Below are positions 29,042-42,155 of a stretch of DNA of 64,000 nt, piece by piece (position 1 is the first letter of the stretch; every line of letters begins with the position of its first letter). The stretch spans positions 1-64,000 of the forward strand of contig CAUJDF010000079.1 in assembly GCA_963169045.1 (NCBI GenBank), given 5' to 3'. This stretch comes from Myxococcota bacterium. Its GTDB lineage: Bacteria > Myxococcota_A > Bradymonadia > UBA7976 > UBA1532. The notes below the pieces were generated by a model. It ran no database searches. It saw only the letters and a program-made list of their open reading frames with translations, and had not been told where the DNA came from. Position numbers and translations under genes: made by a program.

Positions 29042-29653
29042 TCAGCGGACGGGGACGAGCACGTCGAGCCGCGCACGGCACGCGGGGCCCGGCTCGCCGG
29101 TGCCGTCGTCGGTGTTGGCGATGCCGCCCTCGGCGTCCTGCATCACGCAACGCGCCTCGGGGCAGTGCGGCAGGCCGAGCGTGTGGCCCGCCTCGTGGAC
29201 CGCCGTCGAGACGACGCGGAAGCGCAAGTGCTCGGGATCGCGCGCGTTCCGGCGGAGGCGGTGCAGGGAGATCACCGCCGCGGGGCCGCCGAGGTGGGCG
29301 AGGCCGAAGACGCCCCAGTCCGCGTGCGGGCCCTTGGTGGTCGAGATGTCGACGGAGGTCAGGCCGAGGATGCGGGTCCCGGCGGGCGCCTCGCGGAGCT
29401 GGCCGGCGAGGTGCTCGATCAGCCTGTCGGCGCGATAGCGCTTGCGCGGCGCGTAGTACGCCTCGCGCGGAAGCGGCGCGCGGCCCACCGGTGCGACGCG
29501 CACCTCGAGGGAGCGCGCGAGGCCGGCGGCGACGGCGTCGACGAGCGCGGGCGGGAAGTCGCCGAGCACGACGAGGCGCACCTCGGCGCGGGCCGGCTGG
29601 GCGCGGACGGCGGCCGGTAGGCAGAAGAGCGGCAGCAAGAGCGCGAGTCGCAT
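29042..29653 (-). CDS. Secreted archaemetzincin-like zinc protease
   Basis: 203 residues. A signal peptide (MRLALLLPLFCLPAAVRA) distinguishes it from the usual cytoplasmic archaemetzincins. The zinc motif HEAGHTLGLPHC is followed by the family-specific CVM. The family pattern continues to a CxxC, but here it reads CRAR, so the last structural Cys is missing. The catalytic Glu and three His ligands are intact, so it should be an active metalloprotease, probably periplasmic or secreted. It starts at the palindromic CATG at 29651 and has TAGACT seven bases upstream without a Shine-Dalgarno site. It is divergent from the kinase-FGE gene by only 37 bases. Confidence 0.85.
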   Translation of the reverse strand: MRLALLLPLFCLPAAVRAQPARAEVRLVVLGDFPPALVDAVAAGLARSLEVRVAPVGRAPLPREAYYAPRKRYRADRLIEHLAGQLREAPAGTRILGLTSVDISTTKGPHADWGVFGLAHLGGPAAVISLHRLRRNARDPEHLRFRVVSTAVHEAGHTLGLPHCPEARCVMQDAEGGIANTDDGTGEPGPACRARLDVLVPVR

Positions 29654-29659
29654 GGATTT

Positions 29660-29671
29660 CAGTCTAGACTG
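29660..29671. promoter_or_regulatory. Palindromic bidirectional -10 element
   Basis: CAGTCTAGACTG is a perfect 12-base palindrome that yields TAGACT on both strands (plus 29665-29670; minus 29666-29661). On the minus strand it lies seven bases before the archaemetzincin ATG. On the plus strand it would start transcription near 29677, ahead of the ribosome site of the kinase-FGE gene. No convincing -35 is seen on either strand. Confidence 0.4.
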
Positions 29672-29690
29672 CGCGCGCCAGGAGGGGTGG

Positions 29691-32255
29691 ATGGACGATC
29701 GCGAAATCCTCGTGCTGGCCGAGACGTTCGGGCTCGGCGGCGAGTGCGTCACGGCGATCCGGCAGCTGATCGACCGGGCACAGGCGTCGACGCGGGGGGT
29801 GACGACGCCGGGCGGACCGGCGATCGACTCGCGCACGACGACCGAGCTGCACACGCTGCCGGACTCGACGCCGGCGCCGCTGCCCGATCGTTACGAGGAC
29901 CTCGGCACGATCGGCCGCGGGGGCATGGGCGAGGTGCGGCGCGTGCGCGACCGCCTGCTCGAGCGCACGCTGGCGATGAAGATCGTGCTGCCGGGGCTCG
30001 GCACGCTCGACCGCGTGCGCTTCCTCGAGGAGGCGCAGATCGCGGCGCAGCTGCAGCACCCCGGCATCGTGCCCGTCCACGACTTCGGCGAGCTCGGCGA
30101 CGGCCGGCTGTGGTTCACGATGAAGGAGGTGCGCGGGCGCACCCTCGCCGCCGTCATCGACGAGCTGCACGGCGCGGCGCGCGACGGCCACTGGGCGCCG
30201 ACGTCCGACGGCTGGACGTTCCGCCGGCTCGTCGACGCCTTCCAGCGCGCCTGCGAAGCGGTGGCGTACGCGCACAGCCGCCGCGTCGTGCACCGCGACC
30301 TCAAGCCGCAGAACATCATGGTCGGCGAGTACGGCGAGGTCTTCGTGATGGACTGGGGGCTCGCCAAGGCGCTGGATGGCGTCGCCGCCGAAGACTGCGA
30401 GTCGCGCGTCGTCTCGGGGCCGCGCGAGACCGGCGACCTCCTGCAGACCGCCTACGGGCAGGTGCTCGGGACGGTGGCGTACATGCCGCCGGAGCAGGCG
30501 CGGGGCGAGACGGGGAGCATCGGACCGGCGAGCGACGCGTACGCGCTCGGCGGCGTGCTCTACCACCTGCTCTCGGGGCGGCCGCCGCTGACCGGTCCGT
30601 CGGCATGGGCGCGGCTGCTGATGCGCGACGCGCCGCCGCCGCTCGAGACGGTCGTGCCGGACCACGTGCCCGAGCCGCCGCCGGAGCTGGCCGAGCTGTG
30701 CCGGCGAGCGATGGAGCGCGAGCCGGAGGCGCGGCCGGCGGACGCCCGCGAGCTGGCGCAGGCGGTGTCGGCGTGGCTCGACGGCGCCCGCAAGCGGGAG
30801 CGCGCGCTCGAGGTCGTGCAGCGGGCGGCGGCGATCGAGCCGGCGATCGCCGAGGAGCGGGCGCAGGTGGAGGCGCTCCGGGCGCAGGCCGCGGACATCC
30901 TCGGGCCGCTGCCGGACCACGCGCCGGCGGCGGAGAAGATCCCGGGCTGGCGGCTCGAGGACGAGGCGACGGAGCGCGAGCGCGCGTTCCGCCGCAAGCA
31001 GGCGGAGCTCGAGCAGACGCTACAGGCGGCGCTGGCCGTCGAGCCGGAGCTGCCCGAGGCGCACGCACAGCTCGCCGACCTGTACCGACGGCGGCTCAAG
31101 GAGGCCGACGCGGTGCGCGATGCCAACGCGGCCCTGCACTGGGAGGCGCTGCTGCGGGCCCACGACGACGGGCGCTACGCGGCGTTCCTGAGCGGCGAGG
31201 GCGCGGTCAGCCTGCTCACCGAACCGCCGGGGGCGCGCGTGGAGGCCTTCCGCTTCGAGGAGCGCGACCGCCGCCTCGTACCGGTACCCGTGGGCGCGCT
31301 GGGGACGACGCCGCTGGTGCGCGCCCGCTTGCCGCGCGGCAGCTACCTGTTGCGCTTGACACTGGCCGGACACGTGCCGGTCGACTACCCGGTCGTGCTC
31401 GAACGGCAGACGCACTGGAGCGGGCGCGATCCCGACGGGCGCGTGGTGCCGGTGCGGCTGCTGCGCGACGGCGACCTGGGGCGGGACGACGTCTACGTGC
31501 CGGGCGGCTGGTTCTGGAGCGGCGGCGATCCGTTCGCGGCGGACAGCCTGCCGCGGCGGCGCCTGTGGGTCGACTCGTTCGTGATCCGGCGGTACCCCGT
31601 CACCGAGGCCGAGGTCGTCGACTTCCTCAACGCCCTCGTGGCGGAGGGGCGCGGCGCCGAGGCCGCGGCGATCGCGGCGCCCGAGGAGAACGCCGTCGGC
31701 CAGCTGCCGGTGCGCGCTCTGGCCGACGGGCGCTACGTGTTCGTCGAGGGCGCGCGGCGGGACTTGCCCGCCGTCCGGCTCGACTGGCGCACCGCGGCCG
31801 CGTACGCCGGCTGGTTGGCGCGCCGCACCGGGCTCCCCTGGCGTCTCCCGCACGAGCTCGAGTGGGAGAAGGCCGCGCGCGGCGTCGACGGCCGCTTCTA
31901 CCCCTGGGGCGACCAGCCCGAGACGACGTGGGCCTGCGTCCTGAACTGCCGCCCCACGCCCCCGGAGCGCGCGCCGCTCGACGCCTTCCCCGAGGACGTG
32001 AGCCCGTACGGCGTGCGGCACATGGCGGGGAACGTCCGCGAGCCGTGCCTGAACGCCTACCGGCGCGCGGGGCCGGAGGTGGTGGGGCAGCGTGTGATCG
32101 TCGCCGGGCCCGACGACGACGACGAAGGCCTTCGCTCGGTCCGGGGCGGCGCGTGGGGCAGCACGGTCATGTTCGCGCGGACGGCGGTGCGTTTCGGCGG
32201 TCAGCCGGACCAACGGTACATGCTCGGCGGCGTGCGCCTCGCGCGCAGCGTGTGA
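29691..32255 (+). CDS. Ser/Thr kinase fused to an FGE-sulfatase-like domain
   Basis: 854 residues. Kinase: glycine loop IGRGGMGEV (74-82), Lys97, HRDLKPQN (201-208), then DWG (221-223) in place of DFG, a frequent bacterial variant. Residues about 350-470 are helical, TPR- or coiled-coil-like. A PEGA-like beta segment follows (LLTEPPGARVEAF, LPRGSYLLRL). The last ~260 residues are an FGE/SUMF1-like domain: YVPGGWFWSGGDPF, RRYPVTEAEVVDFL, WRLPHELEWEKAARG, FYPWGDQPE, RSVRGGAWG. The catalytic Cys pair of true formylglycine-generating enzymes is absent, so this is more likely a binding domain. AGGAGGGG precedes the ATG at 29691. It ends one base from the convergent caspase gene. Confidence 0.9.
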   Translation: MDDREILVLAETFGLGGECVTAIRQLIDRAQASTRGVTTPGGPAIDSRTTTELHTLPDSTPAPLPDRYEDLGTIGRGGMGEVRRVRDRLLERTLAMKIVLPGLGTLDRVRFLEEAQIAAQLQHPGIVPVHDFGELGDGRLWFTMKEVRGRTLAAVIDELHGAARDGHWAPTSDGWTFRRLVDAFQRACEAVAYAHSRRVVHRDLKPQNIMVGEYGEVFVMDWGLAKALDGVAAEDCESRVVSGPRETGDLLQTAYGQVLGTVAYMPPEQARGETGSIGPASDAYALGGVLYHLLSGRPPLTGPSAWARLLMRDAPPPLETVVPDHVPEPPPELAELCRRAMEREPEARPADARELAQAVSAWLDGARKRERALEVVQRAAAIEPAIAEERAQVEALRAQAADILGPLPDHAPAAEKIPGWRLEDEATERERAFRRKQAELEQTLQAALAVEPELPEAHAQLADLYRRRLKEADAVRDANAALHWEALLRAHDDGRYAAFLSGEGAVSLLTEPPGARVEAFRFEERDRRLVPVPVGALGTTPLVRARLPRGSYLLRLTLAGHVPVDYPVVLERQTHWSGRDPDGRVVPVRLLRDGDLGRDDVYVPGGWFWSGGDPFAADSLPRRRLWVDSFVIRRYPVTEAEVVDFLNALVAEGRGAEAAAIAAPEENAVGQLPVRALADGRYVFVEGARRDLPAVRLDWRTAAAYAGWLARRTGLPWRLPHELEWEKAARGVDGRFYPWGDQPETTWACVLNCRPTPPERAPLDAFPEDVSPYGVRHMAGNVREPCLNAYRRAGPEVVGQRVIVAGPDDDDEGLRSVRGGAWGSTVMFARTAVRFGGQPDQRYMLGGVRLARSV

Positions 32256-32256
32256 G

Positions 32257-33360
32257 TCAGGGCACGAAGTTGTCGATGCAGCGGTACAGCGTGAGGCTGC
32301 CGCTGTTGGGATTGGCGATGAACTGCGTCTCGGCGGCGGCGAAGTCGCTGATCGCGCTCGTGGCATACCAGACGTACTTCGACGCCTGGCGGTCGAGGTA
32401 GCCCACGACGCTGCCGCCCTGCTTGATCTGGTACTCGACGCCACTCATCGAGTAGGTGCCGGCCGTGCCCGAGAACGTGTTGTGCTCGTGGGACACGACA
32501 TGGGGTGTGTCTCCGGGCGACGTGCCGCTCGACTTGAGCGTGAAGGTGCTCGGAAACGAAGCCGACTGGGATGTCCACCGCCAGTCGATGCGGGTCGAGC
32601 TCACCGAGATGGTGCCGATGGCCTTCCCGCCGCTGTCGAAGATCACATAGCCGTTCATGCCTGGATTGAGCTCGCGCGCGACGGCGGCGGGCGCCGGGGC
32701 CGCGTCGCCTTGGACGCGGCCGTGCAGCGCGGGCAGCGCGCCTTCGAAGGCCGGGCGCCCGTCGATGCCGAGCGCGTCGAGCGACGCGCGCAGGCGGGCG
32801 AGCAGGTCCCGCCAGGTGAGGCCCGCGGCGGCGCGATCCAGCAGGGCGGTGGCGGCGAACGAGAAGGCGCCGTGCCATGCGCCGTGCACCTCGACCTCCC
32901 AGGCGGTGGCGCCGGCGGTGAGGGCGACCGCGTCGCCCGTGGGCGGGAAGGGGGCCGGCGCGGCGTCGCGCAGGGCGCGGCGACCCAGACCGCGGCCGCC
33001 CTGGCAGGCGTCGTAGAAGAGCGTGGAGGCGCGCTCGAGGACCTCGGCGACGGGCAGGGCGGCGCGCAGGTCGGGGCCCGTGTCGCCGAGGCACAGCAGC
33101 GGCCCGCGCGCGTCGGCGTCGCCGTGGCCGCAGAAGACGACGGTGGCGTCGGCGGGCAGGGCGTCGAGCGCGGCGCGGACCTCGGCGGCGGTGGGGTTCG
33201 ACAGCGCGCGGGCGCGGACGCCGAGACGCGCGAACGTCGACGCCCACAAGCGCAGATCGTTCGCCGGACCGCGCAGATCGCTCGCACCGCGCGGCAAGCC
33301 CGCGCCCGTGTCATACGTAGAGTAGTCAGATACGCCGATGAGCAGCGCCTCGCTCGCCAT
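32257..33360 (-). CDS. Caspase-like (orthocaspase) peptidase with beta-rich C-terminus
   Basis: 367 residues. The N-terminal ~220 form a caspase p20-like fold: LLIGVSDYS, GASDLRGPANDLRLWASTF, catalytic His79 in VVFCGHGDAD and catalytic Cys119 in LFYDACQGG. The prokaryotic family cleaves after basic or small residues and is often tied to programmed death or stress. The C-terminal ~130 residues are a distinct beta-rich domain of unknown type starting near NGYVIFDSGGKAIGTI. The start has GGAGG upstream. It is the last gene of a minus-strand run with the DUF2914 protein and the MopE lipoprotein, and meets the kinase-FGE gene tail to tail. Confidence 0.88.
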   Translation of the reverse strand: MASEALLIGVSDYSTYDTGAGLPRGASDLRGPANDLRLWASTFARLGVRARALSNPTAAEVRAALDALPADATVVFCGHGDADARGPLLCLGDTGPDLRAALPVAEVLERASTLFYDACQGGRGLGRRALRDAAPAPFPPTGDAVALTAGATAWEVEVHGAWHGAFSFAATALLDRAAAGLTWRDLLARLRASLDALGIDGRPAFEGALPALHGRVQGDAAPAPAAVARELNPGMNGYVIFDSGGKAIGTISVSSTRIDWRWTSQSASFPSTFTLKSSGTSPGDTPHVVSHEHNTFSGTAGTYSMSGVEYQIKQGGSVVGYLDRQASKYVWYATSAISDFAAAETQFIANPNSGSLTLYRCIDNFVP

Positions 33361-33449
33361 GGCACACCTCCGGTCCCGGGATGGGATGTGCCTCAGCTGT
33401 AGCGCATCGTGAGGCACTCCGCCATCGGATTCGCGGCCGACGCGATCGC

Positions 33450-34741
33450 TCAGCGCGCGCGTAGGGTCGCGGTGGCCTCGCGCTGCCGGGGGAGGGGCGA
33501 GGGCTCGTCGTCCGCGAGCCAATAGACACCGAGCACGGCGGTGGCGCGCACCTCCCCCGCGGGCGTCAGGATGCCTTCGGCGCCGACGCGCGCGGCGAGG
33601 CGGCCGCCGGCGAGGCCCACGGCGCCGCAGCCATCGGGGGCGGCGAAGGCACCGTCGCTTCCCGGGAGCCAGGCGGCGAGGGCGGGGGCGGCGACGGGGC
33701 GCTCGACGCGGCCGGCGTTCGGGAGACGGGTGGCCAGGAGGAGGCGGCCGTCGCGCAGGAAGAGCGCGGAGCGGCGCAGGTCGGGCAGCCCCTGGCCGGC
33801 GCCGCGCGCCCGCTCGATCAGGACGCGCCCGAACGCGACGCGGTCCCGCGCGTCGACCAGCTGGGTGGCATCGAAGCCCTCGCCTGGAGCGCGCAGGGTC
33901 ACATAGCGCGAGTGATCGACGGGGCCGCCGCCGGGCGGCTGCGCCGTGAGCGAGGCGTACAGGGCGACGTAGGGTCCCGTGATCCCGAGGATCTCGAGGC
34001 GGTTCGTCTCGTGGTGGCGCGCGCCGGATGCGTGGGCGGGGGCGGCGAGCGTGGCGGGATAGCCGTGCCAGGGGCGGGGCTCGGCGCCCGGCGCGAGCTC
34101 CTGGCCCATCAGCACGTCCCAGCGCTGGCGGACGCTGCCCGCCTCGCGCTCGTGGGGGACGAGCGCGAGGGCCCAGGCGCGGCCGCCGTCGCGGACGAAG
34201 AGGCCGGGCGCCGTCTCGGCGTCGGCCGAGCGTCCGACGCGCACCTCGGCGACGTGGTGGCCGGAGGCGGTGGCGAAGTTGACGAGCGCGCGGCAGCGGG
34301 TCGGGGGGACCGCGACGGGCGCGGGCCCGGCCAGTGCGTCGTCCGGGCGCGAAGCCGACGGCGCCCCGATGCGGAACGGCACGACGCCGACCTCGCGCCG
34401 GCGAACATCGACGAGGCGCACCGTCCAGGCGCCGGTGCGCGCGGGCGGGATGTCGCGGTGGGCGAGGACCGTGGTCGTCGCGCCGGCGGGCAGAGCGAAG
34501 TCGCGCGTGGACAGGCGGTCCGTCCCGTGATGCCACTCCACGTACAGGCGACCGGCGGCGCCGTCATTGCGCACGCGAGCGAAGAGGCGGACGCGCCCGA
34601 CGTCGGCGGGGAAGACGTCGGCGGGCCCGACCGGCGCGCCGTCGGCGACGTCGGTGCACGTCGTGGCCTGGACGAGCTCGAAGGCCTGGGGCGGCGCCGC
34701 AGCGGTGAGGAGCAACGCCGCGAGCGCCAGCGCGGGTCTCC

Positions 34742-34745
<4 letters not shown>
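33450..34745 (-). CDS. Exported DUF2914-like protein
   Basis: 431 residues with a signal peptide (MRRPALALAALLLTAAAPP). Residues about 20-125 match the DUF2914 pattern: RVRLFARVRNDG, RLYVEWHHGTDRLST, TGAWTVRLVDVRRREVGVVP. The rest is beta-rich without a recognised domain. Translation is coupled to the upstream MopE-like gene by an ATGA overlap (34742-34745). The caspase gene follows 89 bases downstream on the same strand. It is likely an envelope protein; function unknown. Confidence 0.8.
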
Positions 34746-38896
<4,151 letters not shown>

Positions 38897-38982
38897 GGAG
38901 CCTCCCCCGGGGTGACTTCCGAGGACTACGCCGGGCGGGGGGGAGCGGTCAACGATGGCGGTGGCGACCGGCGCTCCGGTCG

Positions 38983-38998
38983 TGGCACGGTACCGGCG
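38983..38998 (+). promoter_or_regulatory. Possible sigma-54 promoter upstream of the VWA-PurA pair
   Basis: TGGCACGGTACCGGCG has a perfect -24 box (TGGCACG) and the -12 GC at the right spacing, but the two T's of the -12 box are C and G. It sits about 68 bases before the VWA start codon at 39066, in the divergent region with the MopE gene. Confidence 0.3.
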
Positions 38999-39065
38999 CT
39001 CCGCACGATCGAAAGGGGTCCATCGTGAGCAAGGGTGTCCACGCGATGTGTCGGGAGGCGAACTG

Positions 39066-40034
39066 ATGGGCTACGGCGAGTATGACTACGAGGCGCACAC
39101 GGCGGCGACGCAGGCGCGCGCGGACCTCGACGCCGAGGCGGTCTTCCGGCAGGGGGCGTGCCACCCCGAGATGGTCCCGCTGGGCGTGAAGATGCGCGAG
39201 AGCCGCGACAGCGAGGCGCACCCGGCGTCGGTCGGCATGGTGTTCGCGCTGGACGTCAGCGGGTCGATGGGTCAGATCCCGCGCGAGCTCGCCACGAAGA
39301 CCCTGCCCGGCTTCATGCGCGGCGTCACGGCGACGCTCCCCGACGCGCAGCTGATGTTCATCGCGTTCGGCAACACCCGCGGCGACCGCTCGCCGCTCCA
39401 GGTCGGCCAGTTCGAGAGCGACGAAGCGCTGATCGACAAGTGGCTCGCCGCGCTGCACCTCGAGGGCGGCGGCGGCCTGCTCGGCGAGTCGTACGACCTC
39501 GCGATGTACTTCGCCGCGCGCCACACCGCGATGGACTGCCTCGAGAAGCGCGGGCGGCGCGGCTACTTCTTCATGACCGGCGACGAGCCGCCCTACGTGC
39601 GGCTCGGGCCGGACGACGTGAAGCAGCAGATCGGCGACGACCTGCCGGCGCCCATCGTCATCGAGGCGATGGTCGACGAGCTGGCCACGCGCTTCCACCC
39701 GTTCTTCTTCGTCCCCGATCCGAAGCGGGCCGCGCAGGACGGCGTCGAGAGCGTCTGGCGGCGCCTGTTCGGCGACTGCTGCATCGTGCTCGACCGCCCC
39801 GAGGACACCGCGGTCGCCGCCGCCGTCCTCGTCGGCATCCGCGAGGGCCGGCTCCCCGACGTCGCCGCCGTGGAGCGCGCGCTCGAGCACGAGCTCGGCC
39901 GGACGGGCGTCGAGCGCGACCGGGTGGTGCGCGCGGTGGCCCACTACATCGAGGCCGTGGCGCGCGGCGGCGGCGACCCGCCCAAGGAGCGCGTCCCGGT
40001 GGGGGAGCGCCCGGCCACGCCGTCGCCCGGGTGA
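39066..40034 (+). CDS. Cytoplasmic VWA-domain protein
   Basis: 322 residues, no signal peptide. The VWA metal-ion site is intact: DVSGSMG (Asp63, Ser65, Ser67), with later Thr/Asp positions in FMTGDEPPY. The N-terminus (MGYGEYDYEAHTAATQARA) and the inserted ESYDLAMYFAARHTAMDC are unusual for well-known VWA families. GGGAGG lies eight bases before the ATG at 39066. The stop codon overlaps the GTG start of the divergent PurA homologue (GTGA, 40031-40034), so the two are translationally coupled and probably functionally linked. Function unknown. Confidence 0.85.
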   Translation: MGYGEYDYEAHTAATQARADLDAEAVFRQGACHPEMVPLGVKMRESRDSEAHPASVGMVFALDVSGSMGQIPRELATKTLPGFMRGVTATLPDAQLMFIAFGNTRGDRSPLQVGQFESDEALIDKWLAALHLEGGGGLLGESYDLAMYFAARHTAMDCLEKRGRRGYFFMTGDEPPYVRLGPDDVKQQIGDDLPAPIVIEAMVDELATRFHPFFFVPDPKRAAQDGVESVWRRLFGDCCIVLDRPEDTAVAAAVLVGIREGRLPDVAAVERALEHELGRTGVERDRVVRAVAHYIEAVARGGGDPPKERVPVGERPATPSPG

Positions 40035-41275
40035 CGTCGCGCGAGGCCTGGATCGTCGTCGACCTGGGATACGGCGACCAGGGCAAGGGCACCGTCACCG
40101 ACTTCCTCGTCCGCGACCGCGGCGCGCACACCGTCGTGCGCTTCAACGGCGGCGCGCAGGCGGGCCACAACGTGGTCACGACCGACGGGCGCCACCACAC
40201 GTTCGCCCAGTTCGGCGCCGGCAGCTTCGTGCCCGGCGTCGGGACGCTCCTCACGCGCCATTTCCTGTTGCAACCGTGGGCGATGTGTGTCGAGGCGGAG
40301 CACCTCGCGCGCAAGGGCGTGCCGGACGCGTTCGCGCGCACGCGCATCCACGAGGACGCCCGCGTCGTGACGCCTTTCCACCGCGCCGCCAACCGGCTGC
40401 GGGAGCGCGCGCGCGGGGCGGCGCGCCACGGCAGCTGCGGCGTGGGCATCGGCGAGACGGCCGGCGACGCGGAGCGCCTCGGGCCCGATCTCGTCGTCCG
40501 CGCCGGCGACCTGCTCGACGCGCCGCGGTTGCGCGCGAAGCTGCGCCGCCTCCAGGCCCACAAGCGCGAGGAGATGGCGCCGCTCCGCGCGGCTTCGCCC
40601 GAGGACTTCGCGGCGCTCGAGGACGCGGCCCGGGTCGACGTGTGGGTGGCGCAGGCGGCGCCGTTCGCGCGGCAGGCGCGCCTCTGCGACGACGAGGCGG
40701 TGCGCGCGCTGCGCGAGCGGCCCGGCGCGGTCGTCTTCGAAGGGGCGCAGGGCGTCCTGCTCGACGAGCGCCACGGCTTCGCGCCGCACACGACGTGGAG
40801 CGACTGCACCCCCGCGAAGGCGCTCGAGATCCTCGACGGCTGGGGCGGCGCCGTCACGCGGCTCGGCGTCGTGCGCGCCTATGCGACGCGCCACGGCCCC
40901 GGCCCGTTCGTGACCGAGGACGCCGCGCTGTGCCTGCCCGACGCGCACAACGGCCGGCATCCGTGGCAGGGCGCCTTCCGGGTCGGCTGGTTCGACGCCG
41001 TCGCGACGCGCTACGCCATCCGGGCGTGCGGCGGCATCGACGCGCTCGCCGTCACGTGTCTGGACCGCATCGACGCCCGATGCCGCGTGGCGTCCCGGTA
41101 CGTGATCGACGGCGCCGAGGTGCGCGACATCGGCCCCGAGACCGAGCCGCTGTGGCGCGCGCGACCGCTCTACCGCGAAGGCTCGCTGCAGGTCATCGAG
41201 GAGGAGTGCGGCGTGCCGGTCCGCCTCGTCTCCCACGGACCGACCGCCGCGGACAAAGGCTGGCGCGGCCCGTGA
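40031..41275 (+). CDS. Divergent adenylosuccinate synthetase homologue
   Basis: 414 residues recognisable as PurA-like: DLGYGDQGKGTVTDFL (PurA: WGDEGKGK), VVRFNGGAQAGHNVV (PurA: GGxNAGHT), FEGAQGVLLDERHG, VGWFDAVATRYAIRACG and LAVTCLDRIDA. Catalytic Asp16 and His46 are kept. Changes at key sites include Gln for the IMP-binding Asn (AQAGH), Cys/Ser around the usual TTGRGIGP segment (SCGVGIGE), loss of the usual TTGRPRR Arg loop, and Cys for Lys in the GTP-base motif TKLD. It may use a different purine substrate or not be a housekeeping enzyme. Its GTG start overlaps the VWA gene. The true purA is probably elsewhere. Confidence 0.82.
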   Translation: MTSREAWIVVDLGYGDQGKGTVTDFLVRDRGAHTVVRFNGGAQAGHNVVTTDGRHHTFAQFGAGSFVPGVGTLLTRHFLLQPWAMCVEAEHLARKGVPDAFARTRIHEDARVVTPFHRAANRLRERARGAARHGSCGVGIGETAGDAERLGPDLVVRAGDLLDAPRLRAKLRRLQAHKREEMAPLRAASPEDFAALEDAARVDVWVAQAAPFARQARLCDDEAVRALRERPGAVVFEGAQGVLLDERHGFAPHTTWSDCTPAKALEILDGWGGAVTRLGVVRAYATRHGPGPFVTEDAALCLPDAHNGRHPWQGAFRVGWFDAVATRYAIRACGGIDALAVTCLDRIDARCRVASRYVIDGAEVRDIGPETEPLWRARPLYREGSLQVIEEECGVPVRLVSHGPTAADKGWRGP

Positions 41276-41297
41276 GTCGTCTGGCAAGGTCGCGCCC

Positions 41298-42155
41298 ATG
41301 AGGCGCCGCCTGATCGCCGTCGCGTCCCTGCTCGTGCTGGCGATCGCCGCGACGCGCCTGCCCTCGGTGCGCAGCGCGTTCGCGGGCCGCGGCGTCGACG
41401 TGCGCCCCGATCAGGCCTTCGGTGACGATCCCAAGCAGCGCCTCGACCTGTTCGTCCCGCCGGCGGCGGATCCGTCGCTGCCGGCTGTCCTCTTCGTGCA
41501 CGGCGGGTGGTGGCGCGGCGGCGACCGCCGCTACTGGGCGCCGCTGACCGGGCTGTACGGCAACGCCGGGCGCGCCCTGGCCGAGCGCGGCTACCTCGTC
41601 GCCGTCACGAGCTACCGCCTGTTCCCGCAGGTCGGGCTCGACGCGATGCTCGACGACGTCGCCGACGCGGCGCGCCTCACGCTGGCGCAAGGACGCGCGC
41701 GCCTCGTCCTGGTCGGCCACTCGGCGGGCGCGCACCTCGTCGCCTCGCTGGCCACCGACCCGGCGCGGCTCCGGGCGCGCGGCGTCGATCCCGCGGCGGT
41801 CGCCGGGCTCGTCGGGCTCTCGGGCGTGTACGACGTCGCCGCGACGTTCCCGCTGGTCGACGAGGCGCTGCGGTCCGAGGTGTTCGTGCCGCTGTTCTCG
41901 ACGGACGCCGCCCGGCAGCGCGCCGCCTCGCCGCTCTTCCGCTTCGGGGCGGACACGCCGCGCACGCTCTTCCTCGCCGGCAGCGACGACTACCCCGCCG
42001 CGCTGCGCGGGCTCGAGGACGCCCGCCGCGCGCTCGCCGGCGCCGCGTCCGCCACCATCGTCGGCAACACGCACGAGGACATGGTGCTCGAGATGGGCAC
42101 CGCCGACGACGAAGTGACGCCGCGCATCGACGCGTTCGTCCGCGGGCGGCCATGA
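41298..42155 (+). CDS. Exported alpha/beta-hydrolase, esterase/lipase-like
   Basis: 285 residues with an N-terminal hydrophobic signal or anchor. HGGWWRGGDRRYW is the HGG oxyanion motif of the hormone-sensitive-lipase/BD-FAE group; GHSAGAH holds the nucleophile Ser, and the acid and His lie in AGSDDYPA and GNTHEDM. It is likely a periplasmic carboxylesterase. CAAGGT lies seven bases before the ATG with no Shine-Dalgarno site, as in the leaderless genes here, but the -35 is weak. It overlaps the downstream methyltransferase by ATGA (42152-42155), an odd pairing since one product is exported and the other cytoplasmic. Confidence 0.85.
   Translation: MRRRLIAVASLLVLAIAATRLPSVRSAFAGRGVDVRPDQAFGDDPKQRLDLFVPPAADPSLPAVLFVHGGWWRGGDRRYWAPLTGLYGNAGRALAERGYLVAVTSYRLFPQVGLDAMLDDVADAARLTLAQGRARLVLVGHSAGAHLVASLATDPARLRARGVDPAAVAGLVGLSGVYDVAATFPLVDEALRSEVFVPLFSTDAARQRAASPLFRFGADTPRTLFLAGSDDYPAALRGLEDARRALAGAASATIVGNTHEDMVLEMGTADDEVTPRIDAFVRGRP

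Noticed and set aside
40031-41275. Idea that the PurA homologue is a phage-type PurZ (2-aminoadenine synthesis).
   Set aside because: PurZ replaces the catalytic Asp of PurA, but here Asp16 is retained; other changes leave the substrate open.
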